Source: Ectopseudomonas composti
GTDB taxonomy: Bacteria > Pseudomonadota > Gammaproteobacteria > Pseudomonadales > Pseudomonadaceae
DNA: 64,000 nt
Direction: 5' to 3'
Assembly (NCBI RefSeq): GCF_001567565.1
Contig: NZ_LSSW01000031.1
Span: 124,001 to 188,000, forward strand
How positions within the stretch are numbered: the first letter of the stretch is position 1; each line of letters starts with the position of its first letter. A program made the translations under genes and the position numbers. This document shows, one piece after another, positions 26,101 to 33,499 of the stretch. The notes under the pieces were generated by a model. It made no database searches. It was not told the DNA's origin and saw only the letters and a program-made list of their open reading frames with translations.

Positions 26101-26315
26101 GTCTGGCCTTCAGCGAGGAGGCCCGGCGGTACCCTAATATGCAGAAGATACTATCTCTCTATCGCCTGGCATTTGGCCAGCCCGGGCAAAGCGAGTTACT
26201 CGAGCATTTGAAAAGCTTGGATCTTGACAGCGATGCATTGGCTTATCTGAAACGTCAGTTGATGATCCGGTTGGCGCCGGTTTTGTACCGGCCGGAGTTA
26301 TCGGAACTCTCATAG
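23145..26315 (+). CDS. SF2 DEAD/SNF2-like helicase, 1056 aa
   Basis: ATG 23145 overlaps the PLD stop by four bases. Helicase motifs: VLVADEVGLGKTIVAKGLIV (Walker A, about 47-61), FILDEFQRFESLL (a DEFQ variant of motif II), LLLSATPFKAM (motif III), then near the C-terminus SIGQEGLDFHWYCSEVVHWNLPSNPIDLEQREGRVNRYQ (motifs V/VI, arginine finger in GRVNR). About 450 residues between the two RecA lobes are unrecognised. The overlapping junctions imply one polycistronic mRNA with the DUF6361 and PLD genes. The substrate (DNA, or RNA) is not evident. Confidence 0.85.
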   Translation: MTGCVTDRESIELALQRTWCKLKDFQRATVERISAQFNDPQHGGRVLVADEVGLGKTIVAKGLIVSMLRDWRKREPMRVTYICSNLSLAAENLTKLAVFPSDSGWVRQPSYERLAHVALCQPEHEDAVLEICTLTPATSFALTKGTGNRRERGIILAALLRHPQLKGSRRSLTALFQDRVQDAKGWEDELRQIERQGLLKPIVDAFLAQIDCAQPDKGQSLLEQLRSVAGLRAQRHRASKREMMRKLRVLFAHCCATQLHADLFILDEFQRFESLLDQAEDSEHSLIAREIFSRERDCKVLLLSATPFKAMSTVADDENDDSHLSKLKQILAFLNLSPLQAYEPARKTLQAELLRLRTDRVNARALDDAPRRAVEGLLRPLICRTERGQIAQDVDGLIDAKPLRPGPELRADDIRAYVSLDRLAVLLENDSSRQLASQLMSFFKSAAWPLSFSTGYNIQQLLQRHYQRSPQEFKRINANKQLWLPRERVHKFTLDVARDAPNPQVRWLTTHLFAQRRTAGPEMLLWLPPSWPHYPLEGFFAGHEQFSKTLLFSSWAMVPRMVSGLVSYEAERRVQQHLTDKTEYFSRRRAGLGQDAQDTHALRRRAVIKLDSGDLASWALIYPARCLIDIPVQRSPATLQQRIAELTRHFKQQLAPFKRRFRGGHNSHHWYLFAPMLLDKVHEGWTSDWFKALSHLVSGGVHQRAAEIARRFEQLDDLGAMPADLPEHLARLALGSPSVCAHRALRQYYPEQHCLHGHVSRVALGFVSLFNGVAGSAIARRLDAEHPWRGIVRYCADGGIQAMLEEYIYLLAPDRSLDGVVSTLENVLRTSPSSVKVWKLDRDQDDTHLRCHYAVPLGAQKSTDDAGQVRIVSIRESFNSPFRPFVLASTSIGQEGLDFHWYCSEVVHWNLPSNPIDLEQREGRVNRYQSLVVRRRVVQAVTGAETPSTSWEHLFKSAESLAWGTDLVPYWHYPQGNAKIRRLIPSLAFSEEARRYPNMQKILSLYRLAFGQPGQSELLEHLKSLDLDSDALAYLKRQLMIRLAPVLYRPELSELS

Positions 26316-26667
26316 CCACCCGAGCAGCTCTGCTCCGTATAGAAGGGGTAGCTATCACAGGCGCGTCAAGATGCTCAGTCGGCTGTGGCTTGGCCCGCGA
26401 CGGGGTTTACCCCGTTGTCCCAATTCCATACCCCGGCCTGAACACTCTCCGCCATAGTTGCTCCCCAGGTTATGTCCGCCCGTTGCCCGAAGTGTCCCTT
26501 GAAGTCCAGAGAGTGTGAGGCTGAGCGTTCAAGGTGATCTACAGTTTTCCGGTGATGCTCGAGAAGCTTCTTGATGTGGTCCTGCTTTATCTAGCGCATT
26601 TCTACTTGAGAGCCGCCGATCTTCAAGTAGCTTGAAAGTCAGGCGTTCTCTATGAGGTCGGGGCTAT
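26316..26667. other. Gene-free gap after the block A helicase
   Basis: No convincing coding frame. A small perfect hairpin ACGGGG-TTTA-CCCCGT (26400-26415) may end the helicase transcript but has no T tract. Base composition becomes visibly AT-richer from about 26.6 kb, marking a change of source DNA. Confidence 0.45.
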
Positions 26668-28299
26668 TTACCTCATGATATCCTTAGATATTATGAGGTA
26701 GTTAACCGATGGATAACCTCTGGAGTGATTTTCGCGAATTTGTTCACTATGCAGGGGTAAGGAATTTATTTTTATAAATTCGCCGTTCCTCATTTCCTGT
26801 CTTGCTCTCGTGAAAATTGACTCACTAAAATCATAGCGGCCCCCTGACTTTAAAATGTGACCGAGCTTTGTTAAGAGTTGTATGCTGGCCATAAGTCGAT
26901 CAGAGCCAACATTGCCTCTTAAGCAACCAGGGCCGTACTGTTTTATGTCTGTTGGTATGAAACTGGTTTGTACACCTGGTCGCTGATTTTCAGGCAGCAG
27001 AGACGCTGAGCTTTGATTGTTATGGTGTTGTTCAGAGTAAGCTTTTTTTAATAGATAGTTGACCAATAAATTTGTGTCGGTGACGAGTTGTGGTTCATCG
27101 GCTAAGTGCTCCATGAAGTGGCTGGAGCACTGCCTTGAAAATTTCCAGCAGAATTCAAGTGTACTTGATTCTATTTGTGTGTCGTGCTCACTGTTGCTCT
27201 CAAAGGAATGCAGGATGGCGGCTAACCGGCTGACGTTCTCTAATAATTTTGAGGCGTGGTCTTTCAGATAGAAATACAGGCCGTTTTCTTGCATCTCGGA
27301 CTCGAGGCGGCTGCTGTATTCAAACCACGCGTTTTTGGCATGCTCTGAAAAGCGAAGAATCTGGCGGTCTGTTCCCATTTGGGTGTTTAGCATGTGAAGG
27401 ATTCTTTCATTGAATTCTTGTTTTTTGGGTTGCTCAGACAGCAGTTTGTTGGTGCGTTGACCTGCCATCGTGCGAGCTTTGACTACTAAGAACCTTGAGA
27501 GGAAACCAGTGCCGCGAGCTTCATCTCCGCGCTTATCCATAAAGCGGGAAATTACACTTGGCTGAACCATTAAGGCCAGCGTCAGTCTGGCATTTTGGAG
27601 TAGGAAGCTTTCTCTTGATATCCTGTCGACTATTACGGTACCTCCATCCCAAAGGGTATTAAGTTTGTCGAGCTCTTCTAGGGCTTTACCGCTAAAAATG
27701 CTATTGGCTTCGCTGGTTAATAGGCATCCGTTAGATATGTTTTCATATAGCATTTGTACTAGAGCTTGAGGGGTTGTGTCGTCATATAGGAATTTACGGG
27801 AGCGCGGGGGGGAAGGTTGAGCGCTGAGAAGCTCTGTTAATGTTTGCTGTAGTGTGTTTGCGTCAGTGTTTTTTTCTTGCGTCAAATGTTTGCTGTATTG
27901 TTTTTCCAAGCTTCTTTTTTTAATGTTCCAAAGATGATTTTCTTGTTTGTATCTGTTTTGTGCTATTTGGTTGTCGTGATATGCAGAATTATTACTCTTG
28001 TAGATTTCATCAAAAAAATAATTCTGTGCTGTGGTTTTCCTTTCGCCTGACTCTGCAATCGTTAACAACATCAAAGATGTGGGCCTTCGGTGGCCAGTGG
28101 GCAACTCCACATCTACATGTCCTTGGCAGGCTGTGGCCATGGCCCCAAAGGCGCTCATAAGAGCCATTTCTCGGGAAATCTGAAGCTCACGGCTGGCTTC
28201 AGTTACTGCGGCTTCCAGAAGACTATGTTCATGGAACCTGGGCCAGTCTTCGCCAAGAGAGTCTATCTCTAACGGCGTAAATTCATCTGAATTTGTCAT
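26668..28299 (-). CDS. YfjI-family (DUF3987) protein
   Basis: 543 aa. The N-terminal part PLEIDSLGEDWPRFHEHSLLEAAVTEASRELQI leads into a P-loop-like TIAESGERKTTAQNYFFDEIY (about 78-98). The segment LLTSEANSIFSGKALEELDKLNTLWDGG is typical of DUF3987/YfjI proteins of cryptic prophages and satellite elements. These resemble primase-helicase partners in replication modules. The codon use is visibly AT-richer than the neighbours on either side, a sign of separate transfer. It is transcribed away from the Gp2-like and AlpA genes. An inverted repeat lies 18 bases upstream of the start. Confidence 0.75.
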   Translation of the reverse strand: MTNSDEFTPLEIDSLGEDWPRFHEHSLLEAAVTEASRELQISREMALMSAFGAMATACQGHVDVELPTGHRRPTSLMLLTIAESGERKTTAQNYFFDEIYKSNNSAYHDNQIAQNRYKQENHLWNIKKRSLEKQYSKHLTQEKNTDANTLQQTLTELLSAQPSPPRSRKFLYDDTTPQALVQMLYENISNGCLLTSEANSIFSGKALEELDKLNTLWDGGTVIVDRISRESFLLQNARLTLALMVQPSVISRFMDKRGDEARGTGFLSRFLVVKARTMAGQRTNKLLSEQPKKQEFNERILHMLNTQMGTDRQILRFSEHAKNAWFEYSSRLESEMQENGLYFYLKDHASKLLENVSRLAAILHSFESNSEHDTQIESSTLEFCWKFSRQCSSHFMEHLADEPQLVTDTNLLVNYLLKKAYSEQHHNNQSSASLLPENQRPGVQTSFIPTDIKQYGPGCLRGNVGSDRLMASIQLLTKLGHILKSGGRYDFSESIFTRARQEMRNGEFIKINSLPLHSEQIRENHSRGYPSVNYLIISKDIMR

Positions 28300-28316
28300 T
28301 TTTTACCTGCTATTTT

Positions 28317-28339
28317 TGCTATTTCTAGCAGAAATAGCA
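28317..28339. promoter_or_regulatory. Inverted repeat upstream of the YfjI-type gene
   Basis: TGCTATTTCT and AGAAATAGCA (28317-28326 / 28330-28339) form a perfect 10-bp palindrome with a 3-bp centre. A further direct copy of the CTGCTATTT half lies immediately beside it (28308-28316). It is placed where an operator or replication-initiator site would act on the minus-strand gene starting at 28299. Confidence 0.5.
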
Positions 28340-28759
28340 GTAATTCAGCATAAGATCAACGCTATATTCGAAGGTCTGGATCAGGGGCACGTGCTAGGTG
28401 GATACCTGGCTGCGGTTTATTTGGATGGGTGGTGCTCTGGAGCCGCCTCCCTGGGATAGCTGCTTCCAAAATGGGCTTGTGATCGATACGGTGAAGCTAG
28501 CAAGTGTCTGTTGGAGAGCATGAACATCGTTAAATCACTGGTGAGCGACGGGGTGTGCCGGGGCTGGGTTTACTTAACTCCTTAGTTAATTTGGCTTGTT
28601 ATGTGTCGCGGGACTCCTTTTGCTATGCGGTTGTGCGGTGTGTGGGTGGGTAAAAGTATGTCGGTTAGTTATTATTATTTGATGTGGGTTGTTCATTGGC
28701 TTTGATTTATTATTGTATGGGTGGGAGGTCTTCTATGTGTCGTTCATAGGAGATTTCTA
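28340..28759. other. AT-rich gene-free region between YfjI and Gp2-like genes
   Basis: About 420 bases without a supported frame. The stretch from 28,600 on is T-rich on the plus strand and leads into the AGGAGA Shine-Dalgarno at 28748-28753. A replication origin or leader is possible, but no iteron series beyond the palindrome at 28317 was seen. Confidence 0.4.
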
Positions 28760-29416
28760 ATGTACATGTGTCCCCCTGATTCTTCGTATAGGTGGCGAGG
28801 CTTTCCTGTTCAATTTAAGCTGCATGAAATGAATTTGATTTATGTTCAGAAGATATATGGCTTGATCTTTGGCGCTTTGAGGGAGCATTCGAGATGGTCT
28901 GTCATTAGATTTGATCTTCATGTTCCTAGGGGTGGATGTCTTTGTTCGGGATCAATAAGCAAGTTTATTGACTCGGTTAAGAGTCAGTTGCTTGCCGAGA
29001 GCTTGGCAAGTCGTGCGAAAGGCGGGCGTGGACATGATCCGATGTTGCGCTATGTCTGGGTGCGAGAGACGGGGGCATCCGGTAGCATTCACTATCATGT
29101 TGCCTTCTTGCTTAATCGCGATGCTTACTATGGAGTTGGAAATTACGCAAAATTACACAGTGAAGATGCAAACTACAGTGACCTGATAGCCGGTCGTATA
29201 TGTAAAGCTTGGGCTGCTGCCTTGGGTTTACACTGGCGAGAGGCAATGAGGGGTGTCCATTTCCCCGAGCGACCAGTGATGTCCTTGCTAAGGGACAGTG
29301 AGATGATTACGGATCAGGTTAGTGCTGTTTTTTATCGGTTGAGCTATTTTGCTAAGTTTCGCACGAAGAAGTACGGAGATGGTTGGCGAAACTTTGGTAT
29401 GAGCCAGCTACGCTGA
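28760..29416 (+). CDS. Inovirus Gp2/YfjJ-like protein
   Basis: 218 aa from ATG 28760, with AGGAGA seven bases upstream. The core ...RWSVIRFDLHVPRG...LRYVWVRETGASGSIHYHVAFLLNRDAYY... resembles the inovirus Gp2/YagK/YfjJ group. The HYHVAFLLN stretch recalls the HUH-type histidine motif of rolling-circle Rep proteins, though I count H-x-H rather than a textbook HUH. It is followed 56 bases later by an AlpA gene. Together with the divergent YfjI gene this looks like the core of a phage-satellite-like element. A replication role is inference. Confidence 0.72.
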   Translation: MYMCPPDSSYRWRGFPVQFKLHEMNLIYVQKIYGLIFGALREHSRWSVIRFDLHVPRGGCLCSGSISKFIDSVKSQLLAESLASRAKGGRGHDPMLRYVWVRETGASGSIHYHVAFLLNRDAYYGVGNYAKLHSEDANYSDLIAGRICKAWAAALGLHWREAMRGVHFPERPVMSLLRDSEMITDQVSAVFYRLSYFAKFRTKKYGDGWRNFGMSQLR

Positions 29417-29472
29417 ATTTAAGTTACACAGGACTGAGCCATCTCATGGGACAAACCAATGGAGTTTCAATC

Positions 29473-29700
29473 ATGAGACTGATTCGACTGAAAGAAGTAA
29501 TGCAGGTAACGGGGCTGGCTCGCTCGACCGTCTACAAGTACATCGCGGAAGAGGCCTTTCCGAAACCAGTCTCCTTGGGGGAGCGATGTGTCGGCTGGGT
29601 AGAAGATGAGGTGCAGGACTGGGTTGTTGCTAAAATCCAAGAGCGCAATTTGGCAAAGAGTGCTGCAGGGCGGCCAGATCGGCTGAGGTTGGCCGGCTAG
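29473..29700 (+). CDS. AlpA-family excisionase/regulator
   Basis: 75 aa from ATG 29473 with GGAG at 29461-29464. MRLIRLKEVMQVTGLARSTVYKYIAEEAFPKPVSLGERCVGWVEDEVQDWV is the classic AlpA winged HTH, which in E. coli activates excision of the CP4-57 element. It marks this stretch as part of an integrated element. The matching integrase is not in the window. Confidence 0.88.
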   Translation: MRLIRLKEVMQVTGLARSTVYKYIAEEAFPKPVSLGERCVGWVEDEVQDWVVAKIQERNLAKSAAGRPDRLRLAG

Positions 29701-29788
29701 ATACCATTTGGCCAATGGACAGATTGCCAAACGGCCGTCGTCATTGAAGAGTCTCTACAGCTTGGCCTCGAAGCTATGCGGTCTGACG

Positions 29789-29821
29789 CAAAAAAAAATC
29801 CCTCAGCTCTCCTGAGGGATT
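29789..29821 (-). terminator. Rho-independent terminator (minus strand)
   Basis: Read on the minus strand, the stem ATCCCTCAG/CTGAGGGAT (29812-29820 / 29798-29806) is followed by a run of eight or more T. It lies 18 bases after the stop of the small membrane-protein gene and would also act on the AlpA transcript from the other side. Confidence 0.82.
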
Positions 29822-29838
29822 TCAGAAGCTTTCAAGTG

Positions 29839-29994
29839 CTATTGGCTCTTTACGACAATTACATAAACAATCCAAGCCAGTATTGGGTCAATTATCATCC
29901 CGAGAATGAACCAGATCCAGAATGACCTTCCGTTTGCTTTGGCGGTAAACCCGAGCACTATGGCCAGGGTGATCCAAAGTATGACTATCAGCAT
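29839..29994 (-). CDS. Small two-helix membrane protein (51 aa)
   Basis: The short frame starts MLIVILWITLAIVLGFTAKANG, then FWIWFILGMIIDPILAWIVYVIVV and ends KSQ: two hydrophobic helices joined by a short basic turn. GGAG lies eight bases before ATG 29994, and a strong terminator follows the stop, so the unit looks like a complete monocistronic gene. I recognise no family; small membrane proteins of this kind occur in prophages and islands. Confidence 0.6.
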   Translation of the reverse strand: MLIVILWITLAIVLGFTAKANGRSFWIWFILGMIIDPILAWIVYVIVVKSQ

Positions 29995-30192
29995 TAGTTA
30001 CACTCCATTTTTTAATTATGCCGATGTTTTTTCATCTGCATGATTGAGCATTTCGCCTCAGCAAGTGAGGTAAACATCTGGCACTTTCTGTGACGAAAGG
30101 GGGGCGGTACTGGGCGGGTTTTTTCCAACGAGCAAGCCATTTGAGATGAATGGCAACCCTTAAGGTTGAGTCTCGACTTTATGGGTCCTTCA

Positions 30193-30210
30193 TGTCAACA
30201 GGTTGTGACA
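30193..30210. promoter_or_regulatory. Putative operator upstream of the XRE regulator
   Basis: TGTCA-N8-TGACA forms a 5-bp inverted repeat 29 bases before the XRE gene start, in a typical autoregulation position. The evidence is symmetry and placement only. Confidence 0.35.
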
Positions 30211-30238
30211 CGACCATCTGGGATGACTGGAGGGTGTG

Positions 30239-30586
30239 ATGTCAAAGACCGAATCGAAAAGGCTGGCTGATGTAGTGGGACGGGCGATTGCTCGGCAGCG
30301 CCTGCAATCCGGACTCAGCCAGGAGCAGGTTGCCGAGCGACTGGGGATAGGCAGCGAAGCGGTGTCGCGGATTGAGCGCGGCGTGGTCATGCCCAACATC
30401 GAGCGACTGGTGGAGTTGGCTGGTGTCTTCGGCTGCGAAACAGCTGAACTCCTGACAGAAGCGAGTGACCGTCCAGAGGACCAGGCGCGTCGTCTCCATG
30501 CTTTGCTTTCCTCCCTGGGTGGAGACGACAGGCAACTGGTGATGGAGGTTGTAGAGCGTTTGGTTGAAAGGCTGGCACGTAGTTGA
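30239..30586 (+). CDS. XRE-family HTH transcriptional regulator
   Basis: 115 aa from ATG 30239, with GGAGG at 30229-30233. The Cro/C1-type HTH spans about residues 10-65 (VGRAIARQRLQSGLSQEQVAERLGIGSEAVSRIERGVVMPNIERLVELAGVF). The C-terminal 45 residues are helical and may dimerise. It is convergent with the zinc-ribbon gene that ends at 30588. Likely an element repressor. Confidence 0.88.
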   Translation: MSKTESKRLADVVGRAIARQRLQSGLSQEQVAERLGIGSEAVSRIERGVVMPNIERLVELAGVFGCETAELLTEASDRPEDQARRLHALLSSLGGDDRQLVMEVVERLVERLARS

Positions 30587-30587
30587 G

Positions 30588-30899
30588 CTAAGCGCTGGAT
30601 TGGGGGGCATCGAACAATGCTCCGCAGCGCAAGCAAAGACACGTGTGCCCCATGAACTGATACTTCTGCATGTCCTGAATCCAGGTGTTGATACCCTCCC
30701 ATTCGGACGAGACCGCTGATGTTCCGTCAGTGATCATATTCAGCACTTGCGCCAGTGGCTGAGGGGCTGCTGGGCTGGCGCTGACGGTAGCTCGCTGAGT
30801 GCCCTTGATGAAGCTTTCCGCGATTCCAAGCGTGCGTGCAATGGCACTTGCAGCATCTCGGGTCAGAACTGCCGAGGAGTTGCATATCAAGCATTCCAT
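30588..30899 (-). CDS. Hypothetical zinc-ribbon-like protein
   Basis: 103 aa. A CxxC pair at the N-terminus (MECLICNS) and another near the C-terminus (LCLRCGALF) could bind one zinc ion; the middle is helical. It lies 10 bases after the radC-like gene on the same strand and is probably co-transcribed with it. No family recognised. Confidence 0.6.
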   Translation of the reverse strand: MECLICNSSAVLTRDAASAIARTLGIAESFIKGTQRATVSASPAAPQPLAQVLNMITDGTSAVSSEWEGINTWIQDMQKYQFMGHTCLCLRCGALFDAPQSSA

Positions 30900-30909
30900 G
30901 ATGGTCTCC

Positions 30910-31407
30910 TCACAAGTAGCCAGACTCAGCTAGCGAGATGCAGCCTTCTTTGCCGACCACGACATGATCGAGCGTTCGTACGCCAACCACGTTCAACGCT
31001 TCCTGCAGCCTGTGCGTCAGGTTGCGGTCCGCATGGCTTGGCTCGGGATCACCTGAAGGATGGTTGTGGACCAGGATGATCGCTGCCGCGTTGTGCGCCA
31101 ATGCCATCTTGACCACCTCTCTCGGGTAAACGCTTGCGCCGTCCAGGGTGCCTCGGAACATTTCGTGAAACGTGATCACCCGGTTCTTGCTGTCGAGCAA
31201 AAGCAGAGCAAAGACCTCGTGTTCGTAATCGGCGAGCAGTGCTTGCAAATGGATAAAAACCTCTCTTGGAGAGGTCAGTGCCCGTCCCCGACGAAGGCGT
31301 TGATTGGCGAGTTGCCTAGCCATTAGCAGGATGTCAGCTTCAGTGACTGGCGATTCAACCAGGTAGGTTCCGCTTGGCTCACTGGCCTTCAGTTTGTGCA
31401 GTTTCAT
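30910..31407 (-). CDS. RadC-like JAB-domain protein
   Basis: 165 aa from ATG 31407 with AAGGA upstream. The MPN/JAB metalloprotease-like fold carries LVHNHPSGDPEPSHAD (the HxHP(S)GDPxPSxxD signature), preceded by EMFRGTLDGASVYPREVVKMALAHNAAAII. RadC-like proteins are common cargo of plasmids and integrative elements and are often linked to DNA-processing genes, though an actual repair role is doubtful. The neighbours are the 'hydrolase or metal-binding' and YqaJ-type genes, a combination typical of element backbones. Confidence 0.9.
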   Translation of the reverse strand: MKLHKLKASEPSGTYLVESPVTEADILLMARQLANQRLRRGRALTSPREVFIHLQALLADYEHEVFALLLLDSKNRVITFHEMFRGTLDGASVYPREVVKMALAHNAAAIILVHNHPSGDPEPSHADRNLTHRLQEALNVVGVRTLDHVVVGKEGCISLAESGYL

Positions 31408-31417
31408 GATGGTGTCC

Positions 31418-32323
31418 TTAGTTCTGAGGAGAGGGGGCACTCAGCCGTTGAACCTGTGATTCCAATTTCTCGCTCAGGCTGGTTTTCGGTGCGGCTTGGC
31501 AGGGGGCGGGAGGGCTGCCGCTGTCGGTGGGGTAGAACTCTTCAACGATGGCGCCTGTGTCTTCCTCACTGTCTTCGAAGGCGCCATTGGCAAAGCCTCG
31601 ACGTGCTGCGTCATCCAGCGCAGCCTGATCGAAACCAGCTGCTTGTCGTTGTGCATCGAGCTCTTGGGTCGCCTGCAGCGTTTGAGTCATGTCCATGCTG
31701 TGGCGTACTGTCAGGTCGACGTAAAAGATCGGTGTGCCGTGGCTCTGGCGAGTGGACTTGCCACGCAGGCGCAGTTCCAGTGGCAAGCAGGCCAGGCGAT
31801 TGCCCGAGATGGCCTGGAAGTAATGCAGCCGAGCGGCGATGGTGCGGATGCTATTGAAGCCGGTGGTACGGAAGACGAAGCTGCCCAGCGGATCCTCGTC
31901 TCCAATCACCACGTTGAGTCGGCCATAGGGCTTGCACGCTCCGCCCTTGGCCAAGGAGCAGGCATCTGGCGAAGGGCAGGGTAGAGATTGCATGCCGTCC
32001 TGCGTGACGCGCTTGCAGGTATCACCGTTGCCGACACACAACGGACGCCCAGACTGCCGATCGAACAGGGTGTAGTCGGCGCGGAAGTTCAGCTCTGGTT
32101 CGTTGAACAGTAGGCGTATGGGGATGCTGCGTAGCTTGTCGCCATCGCTTTGGCGCAGTTCGTCATTCAGTGGGTGCAGGAGCCAGCCATCCTTGCCCTG
32201 CACCTGAGAGGTAATGGTGAACTGATCATCCTTTTCCGGCAGACGCTTGCCGTTCTTCTCGATGACCTTGCCGATGGAAATCCGCCCGAGTACCGGCGGG
32301 GTGATAGCCAGACCTTTGAGCAT
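31418..32323 (-). CDS. Hydrolase or metal-binding-type element protein
   Basis: 301 aa from ATG 32323, which follows GGAG. The central region has a cysteine cluster, LCVGNGDTCKRV...SLPCPSPDACSLAKGGACKPYG (about 95-130), likely a zinc site. The C-terminus is acidic and low in complexity. The family often lies beside YqaJ nuclease and RadC genes in Pseudomonas islands, and I recall it being annotated as 'hydrolase or metal-binding protein'. By position it could be a recombination cofactor such as a single-strand-binding or annealing protein, but no motif proves this. Confidence 0.65.
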   Translation of the reverse strand: MLKGLAITPPVLGRISIGKVIEKNGKRLPEKDDQFTITSQVQGKDGWLLHPLNDELRQSDGDKLRSIPIRLLFNEPELNFRADYTLFDRQSGRPLCVGNGDTCKRVTQDGMQSLPCPSPDACSLAKGGACKPYGRLNVVIGDEDPLGSFVFRTTGFNSIRTIAARLHYFQAISGNRLACLPLELRLRGKSTRQSHGTPIFYVDLTVRHSMDMTQTLQATQELDAQRQAAGFDQAALDDAARRGFANGAFEDSEEDTGAIVEEFYPTDSGSPPAPCQAAPKTSLSEKLESQVQRLSAPSPQN

Positions 32324-32340
32324 GGTGGTTCTCCTGGAAA

Positions 32341-32382
32341 TAAAAAAGGCCAGCCACGCAGTGCGAACTGCATGGACCGGCC
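32341..32382 (-). terminator. Hairpin terminator after the YqaJ-type gene
   Basis: On the minus strand, GGCCGGTCC...GCAGT-TCGC-ACTGC...GGCTGGCC is followed by TTTTTT, 31 bases beyond the YqaJ-type stop at 32413. The next gene's Shine-Dalgarno follows within 10 bases. Confidence 0.7.
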
Positions 32383-32412
32383 AAGGGGGAAGGGCGTGAG
32401 AGGGTGAGGGAG

Positions 32413-33417
32413 TCAACCGACGAGAAAGCGCCGTGCTCCGGTTTTCAATAGCGGGTACTTGGCCTGCAGGTATGGCTTGTCCTTGAGCAGTTGGGCGACA
32501 TCGAGCCCTACGCTGCCCTTGGCCTTGCGCCAACTGACATAGCCATTGGAGAACTCCGCCCGGCTGGCGTCGCCCATGGCCTGCTGCAGCATCTGCTTGA
32601 GTTCGGCTTCGCGCTTTTCCTTATCAGCAATCGACTGCCGAACGGCTTTCAACTCGATATAGGCCGCGGTCAGGCCGGCATGCTGGCTGAGGTCGACGGT
32701 CTTTCCACTGTCCTCTGGGTAGAGGCAGCGCAGGGCAGCTTCAGCGGAGGCCGTACCATCGGCTGGAGGTGGCGTGTCGCTTTCCACGTAATGCCAGAAT
32801 TGGCGCTCCAACTCGATCAGGCGAGCGATCATCTGCTCGTCCCGCTCGATGCGATGGATCTCCAGCGTCTGGCCTCCCAGCAGCACAGCCACATCAGCAG
32901 CTTGCTTGCCAGTCACGGCGAGTTGGTGCATCACCTGTAGCTGTACATACTCCGGCACGCCCTCTTTCCAGAGACGTGCTCCATTTATGCCGGCGGTCTT
33001 ACATTCGAGGATTTGCACCTCGTCCGTGCCGATCACCTCTCGATCAATGTTGGCCAGCATCCAGGGCAGCTCCGGATTGGGATGCTGCAGCACGGCGTTG
33101 ATCCGCCGTACCTTGTGCTTCGTGCGCTTGCTGTAGTGCCAGGCCACGATGGGTTCCAGGACGTTACCCCAGTACATCGGGCTTTCCTCATCGTGGGGAT
33201 CGGTCTTCGGTAGTTTGCTGTCGCGGCCGGTCTTTTCCAGCCACAGCTCCAACTGCGATTTGTACGGGTTCAGACCTACTGCAGCGGCAGCATCGGAGCT
33301 GCCAATGCCTTGTTTGCGAATCGCTAGCCAGTCCTCGCGAGGCAGCTCCTTGGTACTCACCAGGCGCAGAGCAGGGCGGGGCTTACGAGTGTTGCCGTTC
33401 AATGAAGTGGCTTTCAT
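32413..33417 (-). CDS. YqaJ-type viral recombinase (exonuclease)
   Basis: 334 aa from ATG 33417. A lambda-exonuclease-like PD-(D/E)xK fold is indicated: RKQGIGSSDAAAAVGLNPYKSQLELWLEKTG at the N-terminus is the family signature, MYWGNVLEPIVAWHY supplies the conserved Glu, and EVQILECKTAG supplies the E-x-K catalytic pair. Such enzymes resect DNA ends for single-strand annealing recombination in phages and integrative elements. The C-terminal 100 residues form a coiled coil. Confidence 0.88.
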   Translation of the reverse strand: MKATSLNGNTRKPRPALRLVSTKELPREDWLAIRKQGIGSSDAAAAVGLNPYKSQLELWLEKTGRDSKLPKTDPHDEESPMYWGNVLEPIVAWHYSKRTKHKVRRINAVLQHPNPELPWMLANIDREVIGTDEVQILECKTAGINGARLWKEGVPEYVQLQVMHQLAVTGKQAADVAVLLGGQTLEIHRIERDEQMIARLIELERQFWHYVESDTPPPADGTASAEAALRCLYPEDSGKTVDLSQHAGLTAAYIELKAVRQSIADKEKREAELKQMLQQAMGDASRAEFSNGYVSWRKAKGSVGLDVAQLLKDKPYLQAKYPLLKTGARRFLVG

Positions 33418-33435
33418 GTGCATACCTCACAGACA

Positions 33436-33469
33436 TAAAAAAGCCCGGTCAGCGCGAAGCTGACCGGGC
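33436..33469 (-). terminator. Strong Rho-independent terminator after the lipoprotein gene
   Basis: The 11-bp stem GCCCGGTCAGC/GCTGACCGGGC (33443-33453 / 33459-33469) is followed on the minus strand by TTTTTT. It lies between the lipoprotein stop (33500) and the YqaJ-type start (33417). Confidence 0.85.
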
Positions 33470-33499
33470 GTGGTTTTAGAGGGTAAGAGGTGGGTGTCT

